Positions 47,383 through 61,000 of a stretch of DNA of 64,000 nt are shown piece by piece. The position numbers were made by a program, and so were the translations under genes. Origin of the DNA: Enoplosus armatus (taxonomy: Eukaryota; Chordata; Actinopteri; Centrarchiformes; Enoplosidae); assembly GCF_043641665.1 (NCBI RefSeq), contig NC_092189.1, forward strand, positions 13,918,833-13,982,832, given 5' to 3'. Position 1 is the first letter of the stretch. Each line of letters starts with the position of its first letter. The notes under the pieces are model-generated. The model saw only the letters and a program-made list of their open reading frames with translations. It did no database searches and had not been told where the DNA came from.

Positions 47383-48374
47383 TTATTCAGCCTGCGGGAT
47401 TCAGAGGCTGTAGTCTTCACCTTAATATTCAGATTATCAAACTAATGGAGGAAAAACAGGAAGGACTCTACTCATTTCCTTTATACTAAACTAACTTCTC
47501 TGGAGCAGAAGTCCATTAAATGCACATATAAATAGGGTGAGCACTCCCAAATGTGCTTCACCAGAGCCTGAAACATTTGTGAGTGTAAGTGGACTGTTGC
47601 TAATAGCTGGTAGCACCCTAAAGGACTTCAAGAGGATTTAATATGAAAGGGAACAAGTAGAGATGGTTTCTTCCTTTGTTTTGCCCATTAGTTTGATAAG
47701 CAGATGATTACAGCCTCTGAAACCTGCTGGCTGTGTGACTCTCAAACTAGAACTATTGATGATTCTGTGCAAAATGAGATTCTGTTAAAATTCCTGCTGA
47801 CATGAGACTCGAGGTAATGCAGTGATATAATTGTTGATTTTTCACCCTAATGAAAGGACGAGCAAACAGACATGCGACACAAAACAGTTGTTGTGACACA
47901 CTATAAAACACCTTTATATACATTAGAAAAAACAACAAATAGCCTACTCTGGAATGGTACAAAATGTCAATCATACATTAGCTGTAAAGTTGGATAAACT
48001 GGATGACTTTAAAACAGGAGCAAAGGGGTCGGCTTGCCAACAAATACAAAAATATTTCTGATTAAAATGGAGACACTGATGTACTGAGAATGGGCGTCAC
48101 CGTTTCCTTTCTTCATCTTTCCAACCTGTCCCTCAGAATCAACACCAAAATGACACGCCGTGTTAAAAAGAGCTCAACTGCAGCCCCCCATTTAAACAAA
48201 TCCAGGACAGTGAGGTAACTCAGAGGAAGGACGGAGAGGAAAGGATGCTGGGGTTTTATTTTAGCAGGTGAACCGGCAGGACTGGGTGGTTCAGTTTGTT
48301 GTTCAGCTGAGAAGTCACCCGGGGTCAAACTGCTTCCTGTGGCCTTCTTGGTGTCACAGTCAGTGTCGCCCTCT

Positions 48375-48969
48375 TTAGCTGGGAGGATAGTAGCCCTGGT
48401 TGTAGTTCCAGGTGTTCTGGTAGCCGTAGCTGCCGTACTGTGGTTGCTGGAAAAGAATCACAACAAACAGATAATAAAGGTACTCAGAACACCTTGAATT
48501 GTACTTTGCCATTGTGTACCCACCATAACCTTTCAGTCAAACCATTTTAGGTGCAGGTGAAACTGTTTTAGCCACATAAAATATGTATTTTTATGGACCT
48601 CAATAAAGCCACTCACGTAACTTTCTTTTCAAGCCATATTGGTATACAGTATCTTCAATTTTTAACATTTTGCCATCAGTGTTAAAATCTCAAATCCTAC
48701 CTGGTACCAGCTGCTGTATCCCCCATAGCCGGTCTGTGCACTCATGTCGGCGCCCATCACGGGGGGAGGGGGTGTGGTGATGGGGACATGCGGCATGGTG
48801 GGTGGGACTTGTGCCGACACAGCAACAGCAGAGCCGTCGTCACTTTTGCTCAGCTTCTCCGAGTCCTCGTCCCTAAAAGTCAAATTATTACAAATTATGA
48901 CTGTAAAAGTAAATGACACAGCAAAAAAAACATCAACGAGGACCTCAAATCTTATTTGTCTTAAAATTA

Positions 48970-49001
<32 letters not shown>

Positions 49002-52000
49002 TGTCACTTGAATAAAAGACAATTTGAGGATGTCTATTGGAAAAAGGAACTTATTTTATACAGCTGGCAGAATTCATTTCGCTTGTTTTAAGAAAAGATT
49101 TGATTCTCGGACTCAATAATAAATGGAAAATAAAGTCTTATTAAGATTGACATTTTTCTTTAGATAATGCCCTAAATTCTACTTTAAATCTTTAATTTTG
49201 ACAACTGCAAAAAAGAGTTAACTAGAATAGAAACATGCATGATGTTCCCAGTGAACAGTTGAAGTTACAAACCTAACGTGTGTGCATGCTTCATTTTTAT
49301 ACATTAAACTCATGAATGGGTTATTAAAAAATCTGATGTATGTTGCCATCATTTAAATTATGTTTGTGTAACGTTTTAATTAATATTCTTTCTTGATAAA
49401 AGAAAATAAAAACACATTGTGTGAAAGCATTTAATTGAATCTCATTGAGCGTTGAAAAAGGACGGAACAGTTTGTTAACCTGAAACAAGTGGATTAAACA
49501 AAATACTATTTATGACACTCAAAGCATATGCTATATTTCTTTTGAACTTGATCCTTTTAACTTTGAGTCGTTCCTCTCACCCGTTCTCTGCTCCTCTCTT
49601 TGTTCCACCCAGCTCCTTCAGCAGTTTCTGGTGCTCTTCATAGACTGACAGCACGCTGCAGAGGACATAAGAGACAAGACGATGAAGATGAACAAGACGA
49701 TGAACGGTTGGTTTGGTACCATCAGGGTTTACAGGACCAAAGACTGCTGTTGAACTCTGACCTCTGGATTGAGTTGCTGTAGTCCTCGGCGAACTGCAGG
49801 CCTCTCTGTGAGAAGAGGATCTTGGTGTGCGGGGCCAGGGGAGCTGCCAGGGCTCGTGTCACACATTCCTGCACCGCCTCAGCTGAGGGGTCCCCCGACA
49901 CCTCCAGCTCCAACAGGTTCAAGTGCAGTTTGTCGTTATCCTGAGGGAGGACACATGGAGAGACGCAGGTAGTTAAAAACTAGAGTTACTATGCAAGTGT
50001 TGCCTTTTTACTTTTTAAGATACACACAAGAAGGTTTTTAGTTTGTTCGTACCACACAAAATACTCATCACAAAGAATATGAGATGCAAACTGAGCGTGT
50101 TTGATGGACAATCTAACCTGAAAGCTTACATTTCCAGACACAAATTGTGTCTGAAAATTGAGCAGGATTTGTACAGCAGAACTGAAGAGCTGATGTTAGT
50201 TAAGCATCTCACCGGACTGATCTCCAGCGCCTCCTGTAAAACTCTGCGGGCTCTGCTGGGGTTCCTGCCCAGTTTCAGCAGCAGACGAGCCAGCTTGATG
50301 GAATAGAAAGCGTGTAACGTGGGCCTCTCTTTGGATTCGGCCACCGCCTCTTGCAGAAGGGCCTCCGATTGGTCCAGCTGGCCCGCTCGTCTCTCTAAAG
50401 CCGCCCTGCGAAGACGGACCACCGCCAACCCTGGTAGAGTTTTCTCCAGGGCCTCCAGCACTCGCCGAGCCTCGGTTAAGTCACCTGATAGAGAGGATGA
50501 AGGATTTTGTGGTGTGGTGGCTACAAAACATGGAACACAGGCGTCTATTATAGTTTCATTAAAAGGAAGAGGATGTGTTGGATCAATTCTACTATAAGTT
50601 TCTCCTCATTTAAATACATGGACATAAACGCACGAGCATGCGGGTGACACGATACCCAGTCCTACCAATGGTTTCACACTAATCCTCTGATCTACATGCA
50701 GCAGTAATGCGCCAAGAAATGCAGCAATGCACCAGCAAAGGCAGGGAAGAAGAAGACTGCTATCGAGTAAAAATGGATGTAAACAATGCAGGTTTCAGAA
50801 CATGTGTTGGTGATTAACACAGAAACAGACACTTTGTTTACAAGAAAGCTCCACAGAGCATCTTCAGTGTGTTACAATTATGAAAAGGGTATTGGGTATT
50901 ATTAAAGCCTTCAGTTCACAAAGTTTCAGCTTTATCTTGGCTGACATTCACTGAATCTGTTAACTCTGGAGTGCGGGACGCATAAATGAACACTGCCAAA
51001 CGACTTCACACAATGCTGATTAAGCCTATCACCGCCAGGTAAATCTCCCCGTATATATATAGTATACCGGAGTTTTTAAATCTGGTGTCGGAGGTGACAT
51101 TCCCGCGCTGGTGCACCAGCAGTGATGCGTTTTACGTCACCCAACAATGATTAGTTTGCAGGAGCTGACCAGGGGAGCGACCATAGCAGAGCCATGTAGA
51201 GACAGAGTTGCATCAAGGAAGATCAAAATGCTCGGTCACCGTAGACTTCAGATAGTTTCAGGAAGTGATTGGCGCGCAACTAGAATGCGTAAATATAATA
51301 CATCCATGGTAAATACAGAGAGACAATTTTGGTAATTAGTTAGCGAGGTGAGTTGACACAACTCTCTCTCTACATGGCTCTGGGCTAAAAATCAAACAAA
51401 AAAAACTGTAGTCATACGCCAGGAGGGGGAGACAAAAGTTCTGCACTCCAGCTTTAACATCTACTTCAGCGATTGCATCACAAAGTAATTTTAAATGAAT
51501 AGTCAAGTCAAGACCTACTACTGATCAACTGACCACTGACTACTACTGCTTAAAGTAAGACCTACTTAAGACACTTAACAAGGAAAAAGACTAAAGCGGC
51601 GTTTGCACAGTGTATGTGTACAGTGTGTTGGTGTGTGCCGTCGTACCGTGCCTCTCCTCGAAGGTGGCCCACTGCATGTGGATGTTGGGTTTGTACGTCA
51701 AGTGGATCTCACAGGCTCGTTTGTAAACGGCCCGCGCCTCGTCTACACTGTGAGACTCCAGGTACTGCGTGTACTGAACAACACATACAAGAACATGTTA
51801 CACAGTGATCATATATACACACAGACTTCTCTTAATCTTTAGGCTCACAAGGATACATGCACACTAGACGTTAATATGCACTAAAATGTAAATGTGCTCT
51901 TTCTCTAAATATGGGTCACACACACAAACACAATGTGGTCCTTACCCTGGTCCAGGAATCCTCATACAGAGCGCAGGCGATCAGGCAGCGCTCGAACAGG

Positions 52001-55000
52001 ATGCGAACCCTGTGGTCGTCGTGGGCAACCACAGCATCCTCTGATCCTTCCTGAGGCTGGGCTGTGACCTCTGACCCCTCTGGGGCCTCCTGGTTTGGAT
52101 CTAGGAGGAGACACTGGTGTCAGAACTGTGGAGGCTTTCAGATGACAACACAAATATGTAGAATCCCGAGACGGTACGATGCAGCTGACAGTATCTTCAT
52201 TATGTCTTCACCTTGGTTGGAGTCTTTGGTGTCCTTGTTCACCTGAGTGATCTCCCAGTCCAGGTAGGAGTGCCAGGCCCGCAGCTGGAGGCGATCCAGT
52301 GGCTTGACGTGGAAGTAGGGACGCTTGATCTGTCGGCCGGAGAAAAGAAATCCGTTTCTGATTTCTGAGGTAGCAACTGTGACTTGTTGTGTTCAATAAA
52401 TGTAAATAAAAAAGACAACAGAATACTTCCAAGAAAACAAATCCAATTCTAAATCTTTTGCTGTAAAACAACAGCTTTCAACTACTGAAAGCTGCCATTA
52501 AACAATGGTTCAAATGTACTTCTTTGATCAAAAAGTTTCTATAATAATTTTGGTCAACATTTAATATTTGAGTTTTACTACTATGTTTTACTAAATGAAT
52601 AAAAGGCTTTTAATACTCCTCAAAGGTATTAATAAAATACAGTTTTTCTATCTGTACCAAAACTCAAGTATCAAACGTATCAAAAACTTCAAATAATACC
52701 CCGCCCTAGAGTCATGCCTTGGTTTTGAGTTTCCAAACAAATAGAAAGACAGTGAATGGATGAGAGAGGGAGGAAAAGCACAAGAAGGTGACAGAAAAGA
52801 GAAAAAGAAATAAACTCACAGCGTCTTCAAAGTGCCATCTCTTGCGGACTTCTCCCTCGTTGTCCTGGTACACTTTGTCCCTGCGAACCAGCACTTGTTC
52901 CCTAATCTTCTGCATCAATTCCTCCTAAACACAATTTTTAAAAGCATAAAAATAATCATCTATGTGACCATCTCTTTAATTTATGTCTCACTTTGGGTTG
53001 AGTGTGAAGCAGTCAGACGTTACTCACTGTGTCTGTGCCCTCGGGTGTGGCGGGCTCTTCCTCTCCCGGCGGCCTCTCCTCCTCCTCCTCCTGGGCCTGT
53101 TCAGCACGCTCTGCCTTCTGACTCTGGCGACACAATGTCCTCAGCTCCTCGTACTCGTCTGGGGAAAGCACCTCTTTGGGCTCGTGGCTGTTCAGGTGTT
53201 CCTTGAACCTGACGGAGAATGAGATAAATGGGAGAAGAAAAGAGCGAGAAAGAGAGAGGAGAATATTCAAAAGATCACGATAGTACGTTGATTTAATGTT
53301 TGTTAAACCTACAGAGCCCTAAGTGACTGAAAGCATGTTGCATGGTGAAATATGAAGACATGAGGTCATGATGGTAAACCTGGCACTGACAATAACGCAT
53401 TCACATCAGTATTTTTGTCTTGCTTCAAGAAATGTAGATTGGCATACACACACACTTGGCCCTTGTGTGTGTGTATGTGTGTGTGTGTGTGTGTGTGTTC
53501 TTACTTGTCGTAGTGGGTGTTGTAGAGCTGGGTGGGCACTTTGAGGACTCTGTCCAGGACGGCTGCTGCGTTCCTCATGTTTCCCTGCTCCTTCTCCCAT
53601 TCAATATAAAGATCCCAAAGCCGGTCTGAGTGGAAGTCCAGACCTGCTGCCTGAACCGCTTCCTCAAACACACTGAGGGTTGAGGTTGGAGAACAATTAA
53701 CAGATGAAAACAGCTTTCACAAAGAGCAGCTTATTTGCTTTTTCCTGATATATTCTCTTTTTATATTTTCTCCATTTTCATATCTGTGCTGTGTGAGCCG
53801 CAAGAGGCGAATTGACAGCATAAAAAATAACAAGAGTCTTAAAACATGTATGTGTGTGAGAGTGCTCATCTACCTGCGAATCCGAATGGGCGACTCAGTC
53901 AGGTTCATGTCCAGTGTTCCCAGCAGCAGATTGATGTAGTGGATCCACAGGTCTACACTCAGAGGGATTACCTGGAGACCCTGAACACACACCTGACACA
54001 GCACACCACAACCATAAACATTAGCGTGGGGAAATAGAAACACAGAATTGTAAACTCTCTCCTGATTTACCTCCTCTGCTTTGTTGTTGTACCCAGCACG
54101 GCGCTCCAGGTCAGCAAATTTCTTCCAGTAGCCGTAGCAGAGTGGGTAGCGAACGAGGAAGGCCTCTAGCGCTCTGCGTGACGCTGTGATGTGACTCTGA
54201 ATAGATGAGAGAAAATGTTTTGTCATGTGAGGCTACAGCAAGCTTCCAGACTAAACATGTTTTCTGGCCTCATGGGTGCGCTATAAGTCAATATTTCAAC
54301 TCAAAACAGCAAACACACACCTCTTGCTCGCAGTACTGCAGCAGGTCGGTCCAGCTGGTGAAGTCTTGAGGATTGTCGTGGGCGGCCTTCCACAGACGCT
54401 CAAAGTCGGCGGGCAGTTCTCCCTCCTCGTCTTCTGCAGCTGGGGGCATGGAGAAGGAAGCAGGGTCGGGGCCTACGGGGGCCTCAGGGGCCTCGGCAGC
54501 GCTGCCGTTCTCTTCTGACATCTCTGCCATCTCAGTCGGAGGCGACGCAGGAACCTCAGAAGCCTCCATGGCTAAAGATTTGGTAGATCAAAGGTAAATA
54601 AGTCTAAAATAAATCTCCTTTGACATATCTGAAGGGCATTATACAGGTAAGCCGAACTTATATACCGTAACTTGTCATGAAGCTACTAGGAACATAATTT
54701 TAACCAGAGGGGGCTGGCACTGAATTTGGCCCCTTGGCCATAACCCCTACCTCCCAAAAAAGATCAATTTATCAGTCAAAAACTTCTGGGGTTTCACTAC
54801 AGATCCTGGATAACTGGCCAAACAAAAGCACAAGAATGAATGGCTTGTTTTTTATGGAGTTGAAGGGACTTATTGTAAAGTAAAACTACTTATAAAAATG
54901 CTATTAACCTCCATAGGAAAAATGCATTGGTCAAAAGAATGTAATGTCATGTAATTCATGAACTTTCTTGTTCCTCTGCTTCCTGGGAAAGGGCCAACAG

Positions 55001-55751
55001 GTGTTCCAACAACAACAACAATGTGTGGAAAAACCCAAGCATTTGCATACACGCATGCTACAATTATTATTATTACAAACTAGGAATAAATCAAACAAAC
55101 TTCGACCCTTCTAAATCCAAATAGGGCGGGTGTGACTGATTTGATAAAAATTAAATATTTAAAGATTACATTGAGCAGTCAAACCAGTCAAGCAGCTGAA
55201 CATGGAAGTAAACCAACTACTGCCTGCAGCTTGTGGTTCACACATGACTAAAACATCCAACAAAACAAAAACAAAATAGGATTTTTTCAGCTTTTCTTCT
55301 TGTCTCACCTCCTGTCTACACCTGCAGGGATGTGTTTCATTCATAAGCAGCTCTCAGTTTAGACGGGTTTGTTCTCCACTGCAGCGCTGACTCCAGTACT
55401 ATTGACTTATTGTGGACATAGCTCAAGTAATGTGTGACAAAAAGTGATAAGTAGCCGCAAACCACGCTGTTAAACACGGGAGGGTCCGTTAGTTAAAGTT
55501 AGTTAACAGAACACTGTGCTGTTTCGTGGTGTGTTGAAATCACGTTAGCCTAGCCTAGCCTGTCATGCTTGCCCTTACAACTGGTCCGATCGGAACCTTT
55601 ATTCACAATGCTTACGAATGAAACAAAAGCCCAGCGATATCTACGAAACGACTAAACGGTGTATTGTAAATTCATTCACGTTAATCAAACTACCTGAAGA
55701 CTCTTCAAGCTCCCCGTTGCCGCTCATCTCCTCACAGCCTTCCGCCGCCAT
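48375..55751 (-). CDS. prpf39: Pre-mRNA processing factor 39 (U1 snRNP-associated)
   Basis: Fifteen exons on the minus strand join in phase to give 725 residues: 55751-55694, 54571-54321, 54196-54071, 53992-53874, 53672-53505, 53208-53028, 52924-52820, 52329-52212, 52100-51946, 51773-51647, 50484-50213, 49940-49762, 49655-49581, 48872-48701 and 48446-48375. PRPF39 is a HAT-repeat protein that helps U1 snRNP choose 5' splice sites. HAT features seen: [74 protein letters not shown], and the central [20 protein letters not shown]. The C-terminus is Gly/Tyr/Pro-rich, ending with [14 protein letters not shown], as in the human protein. Acidic inserts (exon 2, exon 6, exon 9) explain its extra length over human (669). 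The first ATG at 55751 follows a full CRE site. Assignment is firm. Confidence 0.95.
48967..49001 (+). repeat. (AAT)n microsatellite
   Basis: Repeated AAT units with one interruption, in prpf39 intron 13. Confidence 0.85.
53464..53498 (+). repeat. (GT)n microsatellite beside a prpf39 splice donor
   Basis: On the transcribed (minus) strand this is (CA)n starting six bases after the exon 5 donor GTAAGA at 53504. See findings. Confidence 0.9.
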
Positions 55752-55768
55752 GATGGAAAACGTCTCGC

Positions 55769-55776
55769 TGACGTCA
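55769..55776. promoter_or_regulatory. prpf39: CRE palindrome upstream of prpf39
   Basis: TGACGTCA lies 18 bases upstream of the prpf39 ATG, close to where a TATA-less vertebrate promoter would start. CREB/ATF binding is inferred from the motif only. The site may be in the 5' UTR. Confidence 0.45.
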
Positions 55777-57844
55777 TTCAAGCGCGACAAGATATTGATG
55801 AATATAAATTAATTACCATATATATGTCTATGAACTACCATAAAAACAAACGAACTTTATTTACTGGTTGTTAAGATACAATCACCCATTGTTTTGGCAC
55901 TGTGACTGTAGTAATTCACTCTGGGAAGATTTATTCAAATTTAAATCAAATTTTCTCAAATTAGAAATAATGATTTTTAACTTGACATTACAGTAACTGA
56001 AATACGGTTTAGTCATCCTGCCTTTTTTGCTATTACTACCCACAGAAATGTTGTTTTGTGTGTGTGTGTGTCTGTGTGTGTGTGTGTGTGTGAGAGTGAG
56101 AGTTACAGTCTGTGAAATCTCCCTCAGTGAATGCAGTCAGGTCTGACTGAGAGAGTGAGCTGGGATCTCAGATCTCTGCAGAGCTCTGGGAACAGTCTAC
56201 AGCAGCAGATCCACAGATCTATTAACCCACACTGCCTGGTTAGGTTTAAAAGGGGTCAGACTTTTTTAGCAGCGTCTTATAGACTCGCACCCCAACATGA
56301 ATCCTTGATGATCATTTTATGGAAATTATATTGTCTTTTCCATGACTTAACTTGGTAATTTCAGCAGAGCTGTCTATGGTTAGTGCATGTGTTGCACTGT
56401 CTTGTTTTTTGTTCCAAGTTCAATCAAAAGTGAAAAACACACATCTTTGGTCTGATTTTCTTAACATATTATATGCACAATATAGTATTTATAGTATAGT
56501 AGTTTTAGGTAATGATTGCTTTGAAGTTAAAACAACTATATTAAATTAAATATTAAATTACAGAAACATAGCTGGGAAAGAACTATTAACTCAATCAAAA
56601 ACAGGGACTTCTTTTACATTTGGTCAACTTTATTTTCACTTGGTCTCATCTTTTATATCTGACAACTTTGATTGACAGCTGAAGTCTGTTCCTTCACTTT
56701 CACTTCCACCAATTCAAGCAATCACCAACAAAATTGTAGCAACATGTACATTTATGATCATAAAAACAATCAAGGACACAAACTCAGAACAAAACTCCTA
56801 AAAGGTCCGATGATTTGACTAGTCAGGACACAATCCAGAGTCTCCAGAGAATCATCGAAATATTTACGACTGCTTAGTGTGCATTTAGGATTTATTTTTG
56901 TGTAAGACAGATATTTGCTAGCTAAACACCTTTCAAGGATAAGATTTAACCTGTTCATTAAGATCCAAATGACACACTGGAAATCCTGGAGAGTCCCGAC
57001 ATCTCTTAACACATGAAAATCTAAACAACTTTTATGTTCTCACTCTTAAGTGCATTAAAAAGAATCTAGTAAACAACGCTGGAAAAAGAACTCGATAAAA
57101 CAAAGAAAGCACGCCGACAGGATGATCCACAAGCGCCAGTGGTTCAGTCCCCTGAAGCCTTTACCATATCCCTCAAAAAAACAGCTGAGAATCGCCTCTC
57201 TGCGCAGCAGCTGAACCACCTGATCACTTCCACAGTGAGGTGATGATCATGAATCATCTCCATGCACACCAATTCATCATTGATTCAGGGAGAGGATGAA
57301 CAATGAATAGACTGGTCAGAAAGATGATGAGCTCTTTCCATTTTGTGGCATTAGGAAAATGAAGTACTGCAGGAAGAAAGTTAAGCGTAGAGCCACACGG
57401 CTGATTGTGGCACGAGTAAAACAAGGTCGAGCTCTTAGCTGATTGAAGTGCTTGGATTAAAGGAGGGATGGAATTATTATTTTTTTTTTTTTGAAGAGCA
57501 TCAAGTCAGAAACAGAGGGAATCACCAGCAGGTGGAGCATGTGCTTTGAATGTGAACCTTCATTTTAAATTAAGAAAAAAACAATCCCCTTACAGTGATC
57601 TTCCTTCTGAGGCAGACTGGATGTACAACCAAGTGGACGATTAAACAAAAAACAAAAACAAAGAGTGCCCAATAGTTTTCTTTCTTATCCAAAGATTCAT
57701 TACAATGACATGATTTGAGTTACCTGTCATCTATCTGACAGAATGTGACAAACATAATTATCTATCTAGTAGGAACCCTTTTTGTTAGTTATTACAGTGC
57801 GACTGAACACAGGAGGGACATGGCAGAGACGTTACAGGTCATTG

Positions 57845-57879
<35 letters not shown>

Positions 57880-58003
57880 TTCTTTATTTTTCACGGAGGC
57901 TATCCTGTTGTCTTGTTTTAGTTAGTCGTGGGGATCAGTGTCTGGTTCTCTCCTCCTGTTCAGTCCAGGTCAGTCAGTTTCTCCTCCTCTCCTGTCTCCA
58001 CGG
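55777..58003. other. prpf39 upstream DNA and ganab 3' UTR
   Basis: No coding exon seen. The right part, from 58003 down to about 56630, is probably the 3' UTR of ganab, ending at a minus-strand AATAAA (TTTATT at 56629-56634); a nearer copy is at 57883-57888. GT microsatellites lie at 56059-56091 and 57849-57875, and a T-rich run at 57478-57492. Confidence 0.4.
56629..56634 (-). terminator. Poly(A) signal candidate of ganab
   Basis: AATAAA on the minus strand, about 1.37 kb past the ganab stop. Use of 57883-57888 instead would give a 3' UTR of only about 120 bases. Confidence 0.35.
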
Positions 58004-61000
58004 TTACTGAAGCATCACGGTCCAGTCTAACCCCGCGTTCATGCCGGGCTTGCGGAGGGTCAACACTGACATGGAGGCGTCGAAGTCAAACTCCAGCTGG
58101 CTCTCCTCACCGTCTGCAGAAGAGAAGAAGAGAAGGTGTTAGAGAAAGTGGAGCTTTTGGGGAGAAATAAAAGCAAAATATCACATAACCAAACAGATAA
58201 AAAAAAAAAAAACATGATAAGAAGTTTGTAATCCTGAGGGTGCAATTCAGAAAACAATCACCTCCAGGAAACCCAAGTTGAAAACCTTTGCACTCAATTT
58301 CAGCCTTTTCACAGCCATTATCCAACAGATATTTCTGTATTATAATTTGAGGAAGTGAGTTTTGGCAGCAGTTGGCTCGTTGGCACATGAACAGCTAAAG
58401 ATATGCGAGACCTGAGAAACCAAGATGATATTCCTGAATATTCAATCATAAAATTCAAAATTTTTAAATCACCTATATTAACAACTTTTAATTTGGCACT
58501 CAAAAATAAAAACAAAGAAGGGCAGATTGATTCCCACGCTGCCATGTCTTTTAACTTTAAAACTTTGTTTACATGAATTCAACTACCGTACTGGAATGCG
58601 TTTGTGATCATTAAAACAAAAATGGTATAAAACCTGTTAAACTGCCTCTTGTGAAATTGCCACAGGGCATTTAAAACAGATTCTTCCTTTGGGCAGCATA
58701 CATGCTGTGAGTGACTCAACCTGTGAGAATTAAAACGTGAGAGAAATGCTGTACTCACCAGCAGTCTTCAGGGTAACCTTGCTGGGCTTACTGGCTCCTA
58801 GTATGACAATGCGTTCAAACCAGGAGCGGGTGGAAAACTGAGCATCTGGAGCCAGGTCACTGTGGACCAAGCAGAGCCATAGATTTAATATTCAAGCAAG
58901 ATGTTTTACAACACAGAAATGATGAAGTAACCAATATAATATAAATCATAAATGGTTCCCCGCTTAACAACTTAGTACCTCATCTTGCTCCTATTCTGAA
59001 TGTTGCTGTTTTCCTTTGCTTTTATCACAAGAACCTTTTACTGTATTGCTTGTATAATATCAGCACTTGTAATGTCTTCAATTGCCTTACTCCATTTTCA
59101 TTGTGTTTGTGTCACAAACATAAAATTATAACACATTAAGATCTGATCTGTACTGAAATATCTTCAGGGGTGGATTTTTACTTATAGAGAGGCAGGTTTA
59201 CTGAAACTGAGAGAATATTCGTCACTCACACAGAAGAGAGGATGTTGTTGGCGAAGGACAGCCTCCTGTGGATGAAATCCTTCTTTTCATAGTTGAAGGT
59301 GTGGCCATCGTCGATGTAGAGCTCACCCTCTGCAGTTCTCTGCCGGAAAAAATGTCAGAACGTATGTAAGTATGTCAATGCCACATGCCAGGCAAACATG
59401 TTGAATAGCAGCGGAGGACTGTTGTGTCCTGCAGCTGTCATCAGGGGCGTTACCTGGGCATTAAGAGCCACATATAAAGTGTAGGGATCGTGCTCCATGC
59501 AGGTGGAGGACCTGCGAACTCGAAGCTTCCTGGGAATAATGGAGCCGCCACGCTGGAACACAGGGATCTGAAAAGAAGACAGAAAGCTCCATCTTAAAAC
59601 CAAAGGAAAGGAGGAAAATACTAACTACTAAAAAGGATGTGGAGAGCCTTACAGAGCTCATGGTGACAGGGATGTAAAGGTTCTGGGCTCCGTTGTGCTT
59701 CTGGAAGGTGTGGACGTCAAACCAAATCTGAAGAACAAACACACACAAGACCAGGTTTTTTAAAGACGACGGACACCTGAACCTGCAGTCATGTTACTGG
59801 CACCATGTTCTATAAAAAAAGCACTTTTCTTGACAGAATCACTCAACACCAGAAAGATACAGTAACTGTGTCCTATTACCTCCTCTTTGCCAGGCAGGTA
59901 GGCGGTGACTCCCCTGGCTCCCTCCTCAGTAACTGGGTGCACCAACAAGTCTCTCCCTGCAGCAGAGTTAAGTAACATCAGTGGATCTGCCTTACAGTAA
60001 CAACTGAAGTTTTCATTCTAGTTTTTTTCCTCTCGTACCTTGGCTGTTCCGGCGCTAAACAGAAGTTCACACCCAACTACATGTCGTCATTACACAACAA
60101 CACAACAACGCACAGATATGGACAGCTGAGCTGCAGAGATTCTGCGGCAACTTTGACCATCAGACACTGAGTTTTCTTTTTAAAGGAATCATAAACAGAT
60201 CTCTCGATAGATCAGTTAAAAAAAACAAAAAACAAAACGACAGGAAAACATTACATTTTTGGTGTTTTGTGTCTCACCGATCAAGAACTCATCATCCAGA
60301 GCGAAAGTAGCAGGATCCTGAGGATACTCCACCCAGAGTGGTCTGCGACAAAGAGAGATACACGAGTGAGCAGAGTAACATGACTGCACACTATTTTCAT
60401 CTGCAAAGAATATTACTGAAATCTGCAGTGAATTCAAACCAACAACACAACATACTTTTTGTGCTTTGGGATATTTTGCATAATTATAAATCAGATTAGG
60501 GGACAAATTTTGTTTTGAATTTCCATTTCTCTGTATTAAAACACTGCACATACTGTCCTCACCTCATGACGGGCTCTCCAGTGCGGTGTGCGTGGTAGAA
60601 CTGCTGGTACCAGTAGGGCAGGAGGGTGTAACGCTGGCGAACAGCTTCACGGATCAGTGCTGCGTTTTCCGGGCCGAACAGCCAGGGTTCGCGGCGGGGT
60701 GTGTCCAGGTGGGCGTGGGCCCTGAAGAACGGCTGGTACGCCCCCGTCTGGTACCAACGCACCAGCAGCTCGGTGCTTGGAGACTTGAAGAAACCACCGA
60801 CGTCAGCTAAGAGACGGATGGGGTCAGTGTTAGTGTCAGGTCTGGGCTGTTCAGAGCCTGATTGAAATACGATGTTCTTTTAGTACTAAAACGACACAAA
60901 ACACCTGATCAGATCATGAACACGAGCTTCATACTCGTATCGCATAACTGTTATACATAACTGCAGTTAGATTACCCAGGGGAACTTGTGCTCTCACCAT

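Larger units (their letters stand above)
46378..48374. other. Intergenic DNA between convergent ubxn1 and prpf39
   Basis: No credible exon. It contains a decayed tRNA-like SINE piece near 46890-46965 and a MITE-like copy at 47211-47382. The prpf39 3' UTR enters from the right; minus-strand AATAAA appears at 48260-48255, 115 bases past the stop, as one possible end signal. Confidence 0.45.

Noticed and set aside
49960..50080. Possible C/D snoRNA in a prpf39 intron (C-box-like GTGATGA on the minus strand)
   Set aside because: Human PRPF39 hosts a snoRNA, so I looked. No D box (CTGA) or closing stem is found at a suitable distance, and no other intron offered a better match.
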